Positions 10,648-21,501 are shown, numbered from the stretch's first letter. The stretch is DNA of 64,000 nt from Arcticibacter tournemirensis (GCF_006716645.1 NZ_VFPL01000001.1:3906001-3970000), one strand, 5' to 3'. The notes: a model not told the origin generated them from the letters alone. Numbers and translations: made by a program.

Positions 10648-13600
10648 ATGAAGAAAAAAATACTAAAAGTAAAAAAGGGCGTATCTCTCAAGTGCTCCTT
10701 GGGGAAACGTCTGTTAACCAGACTGCATCTTACACACCTTATTATGATGTTTCTGGCCCTTAGTGCCACGGCACAACAAAAACGTACTGTTAAAGGAACG
10801 GTACTGGACGAGCAGCAAAATACTGTCATAGGAGCCACGGTTACTGTCAAAGGGACGACGATACGGACCCTAACAAATGTCGACGGAAAGTTCACCCTAG
10901 TCGTTCCTGGCGACAAGCAAATACTTGTTATCTCATACGTTGGGATGCACACACAGGAAGTCGACATCCGCGGAAAAGCCGAAATAAGAGTGGCAATGCG
11001 GGATGATATGGCTAAACTCGACGAAGTAGTAGTTATTGGCTATGGGATACAGAAAAGGGCAAGTATTGTGGCTGCCGTCGCTCAAACGACAGGAAAAGTA
11101 CTCGAAAGAGCTGGAGGAGTGTCCAGCATCGGGGCTGCTTTGACCGGAAATGTACCGGGAGTTGTAACGACTGCCAGTACGGGTATGCCAGGAGAAGAAG
11201 ACCCTCAGATCCTGATCAGAGGAAGAAGTACATGGAACAATACCAGTCCCTTGATCCTGGTAGACGGAATAGAACGCCCGATGACAAGTGTTGATATAGG
11301 TTCTGTAGAATCAGTGTCTGTACTGAAGGATGCGTCGGCAACTGCTGTTTTCGGAGTCAGAGGAGCTAATGGGGTCATTCTCATTACCACCAAAAGAGGC
11401 AATGAAGGCCGCGCAAACATTCGCGGAACTATAAATAACGTAGTTAAGGTGCCCTCCAAACTGCCAGGAAAGTATGATGCTTACGATGCTCTGCGGATCA
11501 GAAATCAAGTGATTGAGTACGAGCTCGCACTACGTCCGGAAAGCTGGAACGATTATCTCCCCCAGGAAATTATTGATAAATACCGCTATCCGGCCGATCA
11601 GACAGAAGCTGAGCGATATCCCAATGTAAACTGGGATGAAGTACTGTTTAAGAACTACGCTATGTCTCACAATGCCAATTTGAATATCTCAGGAGGCACT
11701 AATAAAGTAAAGTATTTTGCCAATGCAGATTACCTGTACGAAGGCGACCTGTTCAGGACTTTTGAGAATGATCGCGGGTACGAACCTGGATATGGGTTCA
11801 ACCGTTTAAACATGCGAAGCAACCTCGATTTCCAGCTATTTAAACCTACTATTCTGAAGGTCAATCTTTCCGGATCCAGAGGAGTTAAAAAGATGCCTTG
11901 GGGAGCTTCTAACGGAGATTATGGTTACTGGATATCAGCATATTCAACTGCACCCGACGTTTTCATCCCCCAATACTCTGACGGAACGTGGGGGTATCAT
12001 GCCCCGAACGTCCAACGCGGACTAAACTCGGCAAGGAACCTTGCTATGAGTGGTATAGAATACACTACTACCAACAGGATAACCACCGACTTCATTCTGG
12101 ATCAGGATTTAGGCAGCCTGGTAAAAGGTCTGAATTTTAAGGGAACCATTGCACTCGACAACACTTTTGTTGAGGGAGACAGGGGGGTGAATGATTTATA
12201 TAATGATGTTCAGGCCAAATGGGTCGATCCGAAAACCGGACAAACCACCTACCAACTGGCTTTCGACGCCACTAATCGTTTCGATTTTCAGAATGGAATA
12301 AACTGGGCTACAAGCGCAGGCGCGGTTGAAGACTGGTCTACTTATCGCCGGCTTTTCTACCAGGCTCAGCTAAACTATTCCAAAACTTTGGGAGCCAAAC
12401 ATAATATCACGGCGATGGGCCTGTTTAACCGAAACCAGTACGCTACGGGAAGTGAAATACCATTTAATCGCGAGGACTGGGTTTTCAGAACAACTTATAA
12501 CTATGCCAATAAATACATAGTAGAATACAATGGTTCTTACAATGGATCATCAAAGTTTGGCCCCGAAAATCGTTTTGCTTTCTTTTCATCAGGAGGGATA
12601 GGCTGGACGATATCTGAAGAAAAATTCATGAAGCCGCTTACTTTTATTGATAATTTAAAACTAAGGGGTTCGTATGGTGAGATTGGAGACGACAGTGGAG
12701 GGGCACGCTGGCTTTATCTTACTCAATGGGCTTATGGTCAGCAGACCAGGCTTGGTGTAACAGGTGTGGATTCAGAGAACAGCCCTTATGTCTGGTATAG
12801 AGAAAGCGCTTTGGGCAACCCGGATATACGTTGGGAAAAAGTAAGTAAAATCAACATCGGTACTGATTTTAGTTTTTTCAGGGGCTTGATTTCGGGTAAG
12901 CTTGATTTCTTTAGGGATAAACGCTCAGACATCCTGCTTACCGGAGACAGCCGTGCCGTTCCTTCATATTATGGAGTGGATCCACCGACTGCAAATCTTG
13001 GGATTGTTGAAAACAAGGGATATGAACTGGAACTGGCTATTGATAAAAAGTTGAATCCCAACTGGCACATTTGGGGAAACATAAATTATACCCGTTCTAA
13101 AGACAAGGTTCTTGAAGCAGATGACGCTGCCCTGCTACCCGAATACCAAAAACGCATGGGGAAGCAAATCAGTCAAAGTTATTCGTATGTAAGCGCGGGT
13201 TACTACAATACATGGGACGAGCTTTATGCCAGCACAGTAGCTGATAACGGAGATGCTCAGAAATTGCCGGGCAATTATCATATTCTTGACTACAATGCAG
13301 ATGGGGTTATCGACTCAAAGGACAACATACCTTACGCATTTCCATCGGTGCCCCAGCATACCTTTAATGCTACCTTAGGATTGGACTGGAAGGGATTCAC
13401 CGCTTTCGTGCAGGTCTACGGAGTAAATAATGTCACACGTCAGGTAGTTTTCGGTAGCTTGTCCGGGCAAAATCATCTCGTTTATGACGAAGGATCGTAT
13501 TGGTCAAAAGATAATACAGGTGCAGACGTACCCCTTCCGCGTTGGCTATCAACACCAAGCAGCTATAATTCGGGAAGCAGGTATATGTTTGACGGATCGT

Positions 13601-13830
13601 ATATCCGTCTGAAGAATGCAGAAGTTGCCTATACTTTCCGTAAAGAGAACAGCTTCATAAAAAAGATCGGCATAGAGAGTTTGAGGGTTTTTCTGAATGG
13701 AAACAACCTGGCGGTCTGGACTAAGATGCCTGATGACCGGGAGTCGAACTTTGCGGGAACCGGATGGGCCTCTCAGGGAGCCTACCCTACTGTAAAGCGC
13801 TATAATTTAGGTGCTAATATTATCTTCTAA
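10648..13830 (+). CDS. xusA: SusC-family TonB-dependent xylo-oligosaccharide transporter (XusA position)
   Basis: Outer-membrane TonB-dependent transporter that, with its SusD partner, imports oligosaccharides. The long basic N-terminus ends in a signal peptide near residue 43 (SATAQQ). A carboxypeptidase-regulatory-like domain follows (about 46-130), then the SusC signature LDEVVVIGYG, the plug (about 140-245, with LVDGIERP and GVRGANGVILITTKRG), and a 22-strand barrel ending in an aromatic residue. The length of 1060 residues is usual. It is the first gene of susC-susD-susC-susD-lipoprotein-GH10, the order of the xus xylan operon in Prevotella bryantii and of the equivalent Bacteroides loci; the symbol rests on that order. 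It is driven from site D. Confidence 0.93.
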   Translation: MKKKILKVKKGVSLKCSLGKRLLTRLHLTHLIMMFLALSATAQQKRTVKGTVLDEQQNTVIGATVTVKGTTIRTLTNVDGKFTLVVPGDKQILVISYVGMHTQEVDIRGKAEIRVAMRDDMAKLDEVVVIGYGIQKRASIVAAVAQTTGKVLERAGGVSSIGAALTGNVPGVVTTASTGMPGEEDPQILIRGRSTWNNTSPLILVDGIERPMTSVDIGSVESVSVLKDASATAVFGVRGANGVILITTKRGNEGRANIRGTINNVVKVPSKLPGKYDAYDALRIRNQVIEYELALRPESWNDYLPQEIIDKYRYPADQTEAERYPNVNWDEVLFKNYAMSHNANLNISGGTNKVKYFANADYLYEGDLFRTFENDRGYEPGYGFNRLNMRSNLDFQLFKPTILKVNLSGSRGVKKMPWGASNGDYGYWISAYSTAPDVFIPQYSDGTWGYHAPNVQRGLNSARNLAMSGIEYTTTNRITTDFILDQDLGSLVKGLNFKGTIALDNTFVEGDRGVNDLYNDVQAKWVDPKTGQTTYQLAFDATNRFDFQNGINWATSAGAVEDWSTYRRLFYQAQLNYSKTLGAKHNITAMGLFNRNQYATGSEIPFNREDWVFRTTYNYANKYIVEYNGSYNGSSKFGPENRFAFFSSGGIGWTISEEKFMKPLTFIDNLKLRGSYGEIGDDSGGARWLYLTQWAYGQQTRLGVTGVDSENSPYVWYRESALGNPDIRWEKVSKINIGTDFSFFRGLISGKLDFFRDKRSDILLTGDSRAVPSYYGVDPPTANLGIVENKGYELELAIDKKLNPNWHIWGNINYTRSKDKVLEADDAALLPEYQKRMGKQISQSYSYVSAGYYNTWDELYASTVADNGDAQKLPGNYHILDYNADGVIDSKDNIPYAFPSVPQHTFNATLGLDWKGFTAFVQVYGVNNVTRQVVFGSLSGQNHLVYDEGSYWSKDNTGADVPLPRWLSTPSSYNSGSRYMFDGSYIRLKNAEVAYTFRKENSFIKKIGIESLRVFLNGNNLAVWTKMPDDRESNFAGTGWASQGAYPTVKRYNLGANIIF

Positions 13831-13840
13831 AAGAAATACC

Positions 13841-15736
13841 ATGAAACAGTATATAAAAACTATCATATCTTGCTTTATCGTTTGGGTATGTATTGGCCTT
13901 TCGTCCTGCGAGAAATACCTCGACAAGGATCCAGAAACCAATATTTCCGAGAAGGAAGCATTTAAAAATTTTACGAATTTTCAGGGCTTTACAGAAGAAT
14001 TATACAATTGTATAGTCAACTTCAGTAATAATTACTGGACCAACTCATGGAATTGGGGCGAAGACGAAATAACCTCAACCGCCGGTAACTTTCATTTTAT
14101 CCATAAAATAGATGATGGCAATTTCTGGGGCTGGCAGTCTGAATTTGATGGATGGGGCTCCGGCTGGATGAACCAGAGTGATTTTACCACAAGTACAGCA
14201 CAGGATAACCGATTCAATAAAGACCTTTGGAATGCTGCCTGGTATGGTATCCGTAAAGCCAACATCGGTTTGGCCAACATGGACCTGATGACCGACGCGA
14301 CACAGGAAGAACGGAATTTGGTAAAGGGTCAGCTTTTATTTTTTCGCGCCTGGTTCCATCACCGCTTAATAGAATATTTCGGAGGCTTACCCTATATCGA
14401 CACCGTACTGCCCAGCATTGGCGATATCCGGTTACCACGACTCAAATACAGTGAGTGCGCCGACAAAGCCGCTGCCGATTTCAGAGCCGCTGCTGATCTT
14501 TTACCTGTAAATTGGGATGAAACCGCTCCAGGGAAAAGAACCCTGGGTAAAAACCAATTGCGCATCAACAAAATAATGGCCCTCGCCTATTTAGGTAAAA
14601 ATTACCTGTGGGCAGGTAGTCCCCTGATGAACTACGAATCCACCGGAAGCAAAACCTATAACGTTGAGTATTGTAAGAAGGCAGCGGCGGCTTTCGGTGA
14701 GCTCTTAAGCCTCACAGAAAGCGGCGCTACGCAGTATAGTCTGGTTACTTTTCCGAACTATTACAAAAACTTCTATACTATAGGTGAAGGCTGGGCTCTT
14801 CCAGGTAGTACCGAAGCGATTTTCAGAGGACCTTATTATTCTGCAAACAATTCTAACTGGGGAACCAGTAAGCAATACACTCCGGTTGTGGTTTCCGAAG
14901 GTGATCTTAAGTTTGTGCCAACAGCGAACTACGTAGACAACTACGGGATGAAAAACGGCCTTCCCATACCCGACATCACGAAAGCAGACGCAGAATCGGG
15001 TTACGATCCGCAATTCCCCTGGAAAGACCGTGATCCCCGTTTCTATAATGATATTGTCTTCGACGGTGTAAAGTTCGTGCAGGGAGCAATTCCCAATGCT
15101 GATGAACAACCCAATCGATATGCCAATCTATTTACCGGTGGTAGCTATAGGGATGTAGGTACAGGCAGCCGTACTGGCTATGTACTTCGCAAATTCGTCC
15201 CCACTACCGCTAATAAATACGATAACGCTTATAGTTGGGGCAATAACCTCCATATTTATGTACCCTATCTGCGTCTTGCAGATGTATATCTGATGTACGC
15301 TGAATCAGCTTTGATGGGATTCAACTCACCGAACGGTAAAGATCCGAAATTCAGTAAAACAGCTGTAGAAGCCATCAACGTAATCAGGGCAAGAGCGGGA
15401 GCTGCTTTGGTAAACGCAAAGTTCCTCGGTTCTGTTGATGCTTTTCTGGGAGAAGTAAGAAGAGAGAGAGCGGTTGAACTTTCTTTTGAAGGACACCGTT
15501 TTAACGATCTCAGAAGATGGCGTCTATTGATTGAAAAACCATACACTTTGAAAAAATCTGTCGAATTTGACCGGACAGGCACATTCAGCACAACAGACGC
15601 CAGTCAAAACAAAGTCGCCAATTTAAGGGAAACTGTGATTCTGGAAAGAAAATTCTCTGAGAAACATTATTGGTTACCGCTCAAGAATGTGGATGTTAAC
15701 ATGTATGTAGAATTTCCACAAAATCCCGGATGGTAA
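13841..15736 (+). CDS. xusB: SusD/RagB-family glycan-binding lipoprotein (XusB position)
   Basis: Surface lipoprotein that caps its SusC transporter and binds the oligosaccharide. The lipobox cysteine is C23 (GLSSC), followed by the typical KYLDKDPE opening and alpha-helical TPR-like repeats. The motif RRERAVELSFEGHRFNDLRRW near the C-terminus and the closing NPGW are family hallmarks. I chose the ATG at 13841, not the one 30 bases upstream, because it gives a direct signal peptide and sits 10 bases after the susC stop. It is rich in Trp and Asn near the N-terminus, as expected of a sugar-binding face. Confidence 0.93.
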   Translation: MKQYIKTIISCFIVWVCIGLSSCEKYLDKDPETNISEKEAFKNFTNFQGFTEELYNCIVNFSNNYWTNSWNWGEDEITSTAGNFHFIHKIDDGNFWGWQSEFDGWGSGWMNQSDFTTSTAQDNRFNKDLWNAAWYGIRKANIGLANMDLMTDATQEERNLVKGQLLFFRAWFHHRLIEYFGGLPYIDTVLPSIGDIRLPRLKYSECADKAAADFRAAADLLPVNWDETAPGKRTLGKNQLRINKIMALAYLGKNYLWAGSPLMNYESTGSKTYNVEYCKKAAAAFGELLSLTESGATQYSLVTFPNYYKNFYTIGEGWALPGSTEAIFRGPYYSANNSNWGTSKQYTPVVVSEGDLKFVPTANYVDNYGMKNGLPIPDITKADAESGYDPQFPWKDRDPRFYNDIVFDGVKFVQGAIPNADEQPNRYANLFTGGSYRDVGTGSRTGYVLRKFVPTTANKYDNAYSWGNNLHIYVPYLRLADVYLMYAESALMGFNSPNGKDPKFSKTAVEAINVIRARAGAALVNAKFLGSVDAFLGEVRRERAVELSFEGHRFNDLRRWRLLIEKPYTLKKSVEFDRTGTFSTTDASQNKVANLRETVILERKFSEKHYWLPLKNVDVNMYVEFPQNPGW

Positions 15737-15764
15737 AAGCTGTTAAATATCAAAAGAGACAAAA

Positions 15765-18683
15765 ATGAAGTCAATAAAAATAGGAATAGCACTATGCCTC
15801 ACCGTCGCAATGGGTTCGCCCGCATTGACTTCGGAAAAGGCTGCTTTCAAAATAAGTAATAAATCAAGTGCCAGGACAAAACAGAGCACAACAATACCGA
15901 AGTCCCCACAACAGGATTCGGTTGTTTTGCAGGACGATAAAGACTCTCTTGTACAGGTAGCGTTCAAAAGGGTTAACAAAGCTGATCTGCTGGGAGGCGT
16001 TTCGGTAGTCAACGTTTCAAGGTTAATGGAAAAAAACTATGCAACATATAGCTTGGAAAACCTCGAAGCTCTAGCTCCGGGTTTCCATGGAAATATTTGG
16101 GGAAACAGCAGTTATCTGGTATTAGTGGACGGCTTTCCAAGAGATGCTAATAACGTGTTGCCTACCGAGATTGACCAGATTACGGTAATGAAAGGCATTG
16201 GAGCAGTTGCCCTCTACGGAAGCAGGGCAGCCAAGGGTGTTGTTTATATTACCACTAAAAGAGGTGGAAGTTACGCACAAAAAGTCAATGTCAGGGCTAA
16301 TGCGGGGATAAATACTCCTAAAGCATATCCTGAATATCTCGGATCGGCAGAATACATGACCTTGTACAACGAAGCCCGCAGAAACGACGGTTTGACTGAT
16401 TTATACAGCACCGCAGCCATTTACAACCACGCGTCGGGATCTAACCCATTCCGGTATCCCAATATCGATTTTTATTCCTCTGAATATCTAAGCGACAGTT
16501 ATAACCGTTACGATCTGACTACAGAGATATCCGGAGGGAATGAGACAGCCAGATACTATACTAACATAGGTTATTGGTCAAATGGATCTCTGTTGAATTT
16601 TGGAGAAGCTGCCGGGAATAATCGTTCCAACAGGTTCAATCTGCGCGGAAATATCGATGTAAAATTGAACAGGGTAATCAAGTTAAATGTTGATGCATCT
16701 GCCAGTTTTTATACGGGGAAAGGGGTTAACACAGATTACTGGGGAAACTCTGCCACCGTTCGCCCTAACCGGTTTTCTCCTCTTATTCCAATCAGTATGC
16801 TTGAAAACGGTGATGACCCGTCTCAGATTTATGTGAATAACAGTAACTACGTCATTGATGGAAAATACTTGCTGGGTGGAACGCAGCTGGATCAAACCAA
16901 TGTTTTCGCGAGTATTTATGCCGGGGGATCAAACAAGAATATAAACCGCCAGTTTCAGTTCAACACCGGAGTAGATTTCGACCTGAGTGGGTTACTGCAA
17001 GGTTTAGCTTTTAAATCGACTTTAGCTATCGATTATCTGACATCCTTTACTCAGGCATATAACAATAATTATGCTGTTTATGAGGCTGGCTGGAACAATT
17101 ATGCAGGTTACGATCAAATCAGCGGACTTACAAAATACGGCGACGATTCGAAAACAGGCGCAGAGAATATCAGTAGCAGTTATTATCGTCAGAACATAGC
17201 GTTTTCAGGGCAGTTTAATTATAACCGTACTTTTGGTAAAAACCATAACGTCTCGGGGACATTGCTCGGGTATGGCTTCCATATTGGAGAATCGGAGGTC
17301 TATCATAAAACGAACAATGCTAACCTTGGGCTACAGTTAGCGTACAATTTCGCTCAGAAATATTACGCTGATTTCAGCAGCGCATATATTTACTCGGCAA
17401 AACTGCCTGAAGGAAACAGGGCTGCATTCTCGCCCACACTAAGCATAGGGTGGAGAATTAGCGAAGAGAATTTCCTTAAAGATGTTTCAGCAATTGACAA
17501 CCTGAAGATTACTGCATCAGCGGGTATTTTAAATACCGACCTGGATATATCAACCTATTATCTGTATCAGGGATATTATACCTATAATAATGCAGCATGG
17601 TACAGCTGGAAAGACGGACAATTGGTGCACAGTTTTGACAGAAGAAGGGGCAATAACTTCGATATGACTTTTCCCCAGAGAAGGGAAATCAACTTTGGTA
17701 TTGAAGGATCTCTATTGAACGACTTTATCGGGTTCAGCGGAAATGCCTTTTTCAGTCAAACGAAAGGTAATATCGTACAACCGACATCCCTTTATCCAAT
17801 ATATCTCTCAACAGGATGGCCGGTTTACTCTGATATTCCTTATGTAAACTATGACAACGACCAGCGCAGAGGATTTGATTTCAGCCTGAACTTCAACAAA
17901 CAACTGGGCAAAGTGGGCTGGACTCTTGGCTTTAATGGTACATATTATCAAACTGAAGCGAGCAGCAGGGCCTCAGACAGTCAATATGAATATGATTACC
18001 AACGGAGAACAGGAAGACCACTCGACGCAATTTTCGGATTGCGAAGCGACGGCTTCTTTATGGACGAAACAGACATAGCCAATTCTCCAGATCAATCCAC
18101 CCTTGCTTCCGGAGGAGTGAAACCGGGCGACATTAAATACAAAGATCAGAATAGCGATGGTATCGTCGACACGCGTGATGAAGTTTATTTAGGAAGAGGA
18201 GGCTGGTCTGGTGCGCCGTTAACGCTGGGCGTAAATCTAACAGCTAAATGGAAAAACCTTACCTTTTTTGCGCTGGGTGCCGGACGGTTCGGAGCAAAGG
18301 CCATGAAAAACACGAATAGTTATGGCAACTACTTTTGGGTAGATGGTCAGGATAAATATTCTGAAGTTGTCCGGGGACGATGGACGGAAGAAACTAAAGA
18401 CGTTGCTACTTTTCCGAGGCTCACAACAGGAACCAGTGACAACAACTATCGTGATTCTGATTTCTGGCTTTTCAGTACCGACAGGTTCGACCTGGCAAAA
18501 GTGCAGGTATCCTACCAGTTTCCTGCCCGCATGTTGGGCAAGGGATTTATAAAGGAATTTGGAGCTTATGTCAATGGGTTTAATCTCCTTACAATAGCTA
18601 AAGAGAGAGATATTCTTGAACTCAACGTAGGCTCGGCCCCGCAAACCAGGTTCTATAATCTTGGTGTAAAGGCACTATTTTAA
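15765..18683 (+). CDS. xusC: Second SusC-family transporter, without the N-terminal regulatory-like domain (XusC position)
   Basis: TonB-dependent outer-membrane transporter of 972 residues. After a weak signal peptide (about residues 1-22) comes a low-complexity polar linker, then directly the plug: LENLEALAPGF, YLVLVDGFPRD, EIDQITVMKGIGAVALYGSRAAKGVVYITTKRG. The carboxypeptidase-regulatory-like domain and the usual DEVVVIGYG segment of other SusC proteins are missing. The rest is beta-barrel. Tandem xylan transporters in other Bacteroidota also have a divergent second SusC. It follows xusB by 28 bases and is clearly in the same operon. Confidence 0.92.
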   Translation: MKSIKIGIALCLTVAMGSPALTSEKAAFKISNKSSARTKQSTTIPKSPQQDSVVLQDDKDSLVQVAFKRVNKADLLGGVSVVNVSRLMEKNYATYSLENLEALAPGFHGNIWGNSSYLVLVDGFPRDANNVLPTEIDQITVMKGIGAVALYGSRAAKGVVYITTKRGGSYAQKVNVRANAGINTPKAYPEYLGSAEYMTLYNEARRNDGLTDLYSTAAIYNHASGSNPFRYPNIDFYSSEYLSDSYNRYDLTTEISGGNETARYYTNIGYWSNGSLLNFGEAAGNNRSNRFNLRGNIDVKLNRVIKLNVDASASFYTGKGVNTDYWGNSATVRPNRFSPLIPISMLENGDDPSQIYVNNSNYVIDGKYLLGGTQLDQTNVFASIYAGGSNKNINRQFQFNTGVDFDLSGLLQGLAFKSTLAIDYLTSFTQAYNNNYAVYEAGWNNYAGYDQISGLTKYGDDSKTGAENISSSYYRQNIAFSGQFNYNRTFGKNHNVSGTLLGYGFHIGESEVYHKTNNANLGLQLAYNFAQKYYADFSSAYIYSAKLPEGNRAAFSPTLSIGWRISEENFLKDVSAIDNLKITASAGILNTDLDISTYYLYQGYYTYNNAAWYSWKDGQLVHSFDRRRGNNFDMTFPQRREINFGIEGSLLNDFIGFSGNAFFSQTKGNIVQPTSLYPIYLSTGWPVYSDIPYVNYDNDQRRGFDFSLNFNKQLGKVGWTLGFNGTYYQTEASSRASDSQYEYDYQRRTGRPLDAIFGLRSDGFFMDETDIANSPDQSTLASGGVKPGDIKYKDQNSDGIVDTRDEVYLGRGGWSGAPLTLGVNLTAKWKNLTFFALGAGRFGAKAMKNTNSYGNYFWVDGQDKYSEVVRGRWTEETKDVATFPRLTTGTSDNNYRDSDFWLFSTDRFDLAKVQVSYQFPARMLGKGFIKEFGAYVNGFNLLTIAKERDILELNVGSAPQTRFYNLGVKALF

Positions 18684-18713
18684 ATAGAGGTTGGTAATTT
18701 AAATTATTAAAAC

Positions 18714-20468
18714 ATGAGAAAAATATTATTAATCTGTATCTCGATGGCCGTTCTGTTCTGCAGTTGCGAGGAAATGTTCGAACCTGCGATAGAGAATAAC
18801 CTCGAACTCGAAAATGCATTCAAAGATGCAACGTATGCGCAGGGCTTGTTACTTAACGGATATACAAGACTCCCCACAAATTCCTATTCTTTTAATGATG
18901 TGGCTACTGATGATGCCGTAACAAACGACAGGAACAGCGGATTTCTTAGAATGGCGACGGGCCAATGGACTGCAATGAATAATCCCGTAGATCAATGGAG
19001 AAACAGCCGGTCGGCAATTCAATATCTAAACCAATTTTTTGCTGTAACGGATAGTGTAGCATGGGCTATAGATCCCATCATCAGCAAAATGTTTAACGAC
19101 CGGATGAAGGGCGAAGCCTATGGTCTCAGAGCATTATTTATATTCTATCTTCTTCAGTGCCATGGAGGCAAGGCAGCAAACGGCGAATTGCTGGGCGTTC
19201 CCATATTATTGCAGCATGAAACATTAACCTCCGATTTCAATCAGCCCAGGGCAACTTTTGATGACTGTCTCAACCAGTTGTATGCAGATCTCGATAGTGC
19301 CGAGGAATTGCTGCCCCTGGATTACTCCGACTCCTCACCTGTCCCTTCAAAATACAGTAATGTAAGCGCAGACAATTACCATCGTGTCTTCGGCGGCAGT
19401 TTTATCGGACGTATGACCGGCCGGATCGCAAAAGGTATCAGGGTGAGGGCAGCATTACTGGCGGCAAGTCCGGCTTATAACACCGGAGATGTAGCCAAGT
19501 GGGAAAAAGCAGCCAATCTGGCGGCGCAGGTTATTGACCTGAAAGGCGGAATAACCGATCTTACGAATAAAGATCTGGAGTGGTATAACAATAGTACTGG
19601 TGGAATCGACGGGCTGGCAGCAGGAGCTAACCCTACTGAAATATTATGGCGGGGAAATATAGGTACAAGTAACGACCTTGAAAGAAATCACTTCCCTCCT
19701 ACTTTAAATGGCAGCGGCCGGTTAAATCCAACACAAAACCTGGTTAATGCTTTCCCAATGATCAATGGATATCCTATTTCTGATGTAGCAAACAGCGGCT
19801 ATAATGCTGCCGCCCCCTATACCAATCGCGATCCCCGGTTGAGGCTCTACATTCTGGTGAATGGTGCTACTGCCGGAACATCCAGTACAGCAATCAATAC
19901 TTCTGAAGATGGCACGACAAATGACGGATTGAATAAAGTGGAGACCTCTACCCGTACCGGCTATTACCTCAGAAAGTTATTGAGACAGGACGTCAATCTT
20001 AATCCGTCATCAACCACTACTCAGAAGCATTATACCCCCCATATCAGGTATACCGAAATATATCTCGCCTACGCAGAAGCTGCTAATGAAGCCTGGGGGC
20101 CCCTGGAAACTGGTGGCAATGCTTATTCAGCGTACAGTGTAATCAAAGCGATCCGGACCAGGGCAGGCATAGGAGTTTCAAATGGAGACCCTTATTTAGA
20201 GTCGGTTAAAAACGACAAAAATGCCATGAGACAGCTAATCCGGAATGAGAGAAGGCTGGAATTATGCTTTGAGGGCTTCCGTTTCTGGGATTTGCGCAGA
20301 TGGAATGCCGATCTGAATGAAACGGCAAAAGGTATGCGTATTTCTGCCGGCAATTATTCAATAATTGATGTAGAAAACAGGGCTTATCAGCCCTACATGA
20401 TCTACGGACCTGTTCCTTACAGCGAAGTCTTGAAATACAACAAGCTCGTTCAAAATGCAGGATGGTAA
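18714..20468 (+). CDS. xusD: Second SusD/RagB-family lipoprotein (XusD position)
   Basis: Partner of the second SusC. The lipobox cysteine is C18 (LFCSC). A helical SusD fold is indicated by the segments GEAYGLRALFIFYLL, IKAIRTRAGIG and RNERRLELCFEGFRFWDLRRW, with the usual NAGW end. At 584 residues it is of normal length. It starts 30 bases after xusC. Sequence differences from xusB suggest that the two pairs bind different xylo-oligosaccharides, but that is inference. Confidence 0.93.
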   Translation: MRKILLICISMAVLFCSCEEMFEPAIENNLELENAFKDATYAQGLLLNGYTRLPTNSYSFNDVATDDAVTNDRNSGFLRMATGQWTAMNNPVDQWRNSRSAIQYLNQFFAVTDSVAWAIDPIISKMFNDRMKGEAYGLRALFIFYLLQCHGGKAANGELLGVPILLQHETLTSDFNQPRATFDDCLNQLYADLDSAEELLPLDYSDSSPVPSKYSNVSADNYHRVFGGSFIGRMTGRIAKGIRVRAALLAASPAYNTGDVAKWEKAANLAAQVIDLKGGITDLTNKDLEWYNNSTGGIDGLAAGANPTEILWRGNIGTSNDLERNHFPPTLNGSGRLNPTQNLVNAFPMINGYPISDVANSGYNAAAPYTNRDPRLRLYILVNGATAGTSSTAINTSEDGTTNDGLNKVETSTRTGYYLRKLLRQDVNLNPSSTTTQKHYTPHIRYTEIYLAYAEAANEAWGPLETGGNAYSAYSVIKAIRTRAGIGVSNGDPYLESVKNDKNAMRQLIRNERRLELCFEGFRFWDLRRWNADLNETAKGMRISAGNYSIIDVENRAYQPYMIYGPVPYSEVLKYNKLVQNAGW

Positions 20469-20510
20469 TAATTACGGTATAAAATGCGAAAAGATTAAAA
20501 TCACAAGAAA

Positions 20511-21479
20511 ATGAAAAAGATATTATATACGATACTGGCGGCTTCGGTTTGCTTAAGCTCCTGCGAAAACGATGACTGGGAATTTGACGATTACGAGTTT
20601 CAGTCGGTATACTTTGCTTACCAGGGGCCCGTCAGGACCATCACTCTTGGTGAAGACGTTTTTGACACCTCGCTGGATAACGAGCATAAATGTGAAATCA
20701 TGGCTACAACGGGTGGCGTTTATGAAAATAAAAGCGACGTAACTATCGGCATTCGTGTAGATAATTCGATCGCTGCCAATATGGAATTCAATACGGGTGG
20801 TGATATTATCGCTATGCCTTCAAATTATTATAATCTTGCTTCCGACAAAATTGTGATTTCCAAAGGGCAAATTACAGGTGGCGTACAGGTACAATTAACC
20901 GACGCTTTCTTTGGAGATCCACTTTCATTAAAGAACACCTATGTAATTCCCTTGAAAATGACTAACGTAGTGAATGCTGATTCTATGCTGGCAGGCAAAA
21001 GTTATGTATTGTACGCCGTTAAATATATCAATATGTGGCATGGGAATTATCTTCGGAGAGGTAAAGACGTGCAAACGGGAAAAAATGGAAATACATCTCT
21101 GAATAAAACTATTGTAAGACATAAACAATACGTAGAATCGGACGAAGTCTCTTCCGTGAGTACGCGATCCTTAACTGTTGCCGAATTTCCCGTGATCTTT
21201 AAGGATCAGAATAATCAGAATATCACCTGCAAATTGCTTTTGAATTTTGATGGCTCGGGAAATTGTACAATTACTAACGGCGACAATACCTTCACAGCGA
21301 CAGGAAACGGAAAATTTGTAAAGAAAGGAGAAAAGAACAGTTGGGGGGCTAAAGACAGGGATGCTCTTTATCTCAATTATGAAATTGATCTAACAGACAG
21401 GCATGTTTCCTCGACGGATACTTTAGTAGCGCGGGACCGCGGGGTTAAGATGGAAACCTTTACTCCTGTAAGCAAATAG
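20511..21479 (+). CDS. xusE: Surface glycan-binding-type lipoprotein with DUF1735 and DUF5627-like domains (XusE position)
   Basis: Lipoprotein of 322 residues with lipobox C18 (CLSSC). An immunoglobulin-like N-terminal part of the DUF1735 type (about 30-160, with strings such as YVIPLKMTNV) is followed by a beta-rich C-terminal part resembling DUF5627. It occupies the place of XusE, between the second SusD and the GH10 xylanase, and probably binds xylan at the cell surface. The family names are from memory of motif patterns and less certain than the SusCD calls. Confidence 0.8.
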   Translation: MKKILYTILAASVCLSSCENDDWEFDDYEFQSVYFAYQGPVRTITLGEDVFDTSLDNEHKCEIMATTGGVYENKSDVTIGIRVDNSIAANMEFNTGGDIIAMPSNYYNLASDKIVISKGQITGGVQVQLTDAFFGDPLSLKNTYVIPLKMTNVVNADSMLAGKSYVLYAVKYINMWHGNYLRRGKDVQTGKNGNTSLNKTIVRHKQYVESDEVSSVSTRSLTVAEFPVIFKDQNNQNITCKLLLNFDGSGNCTITNGDNTFTATGNGKFVKKGEKNSWGAKDRDALYLNYEIDLTDRHVSSTDTLVARDRGVKMETFTPVSK

Positions 21480-21501
21480 TTTTAAGCTTAAAAAATGGAA
21501 G

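Noticed and set aside
14705-15109. 134-codon minus-strand open frame inside xusB
   Set aside because: Antisense shadow of a conserved SusD coding region.
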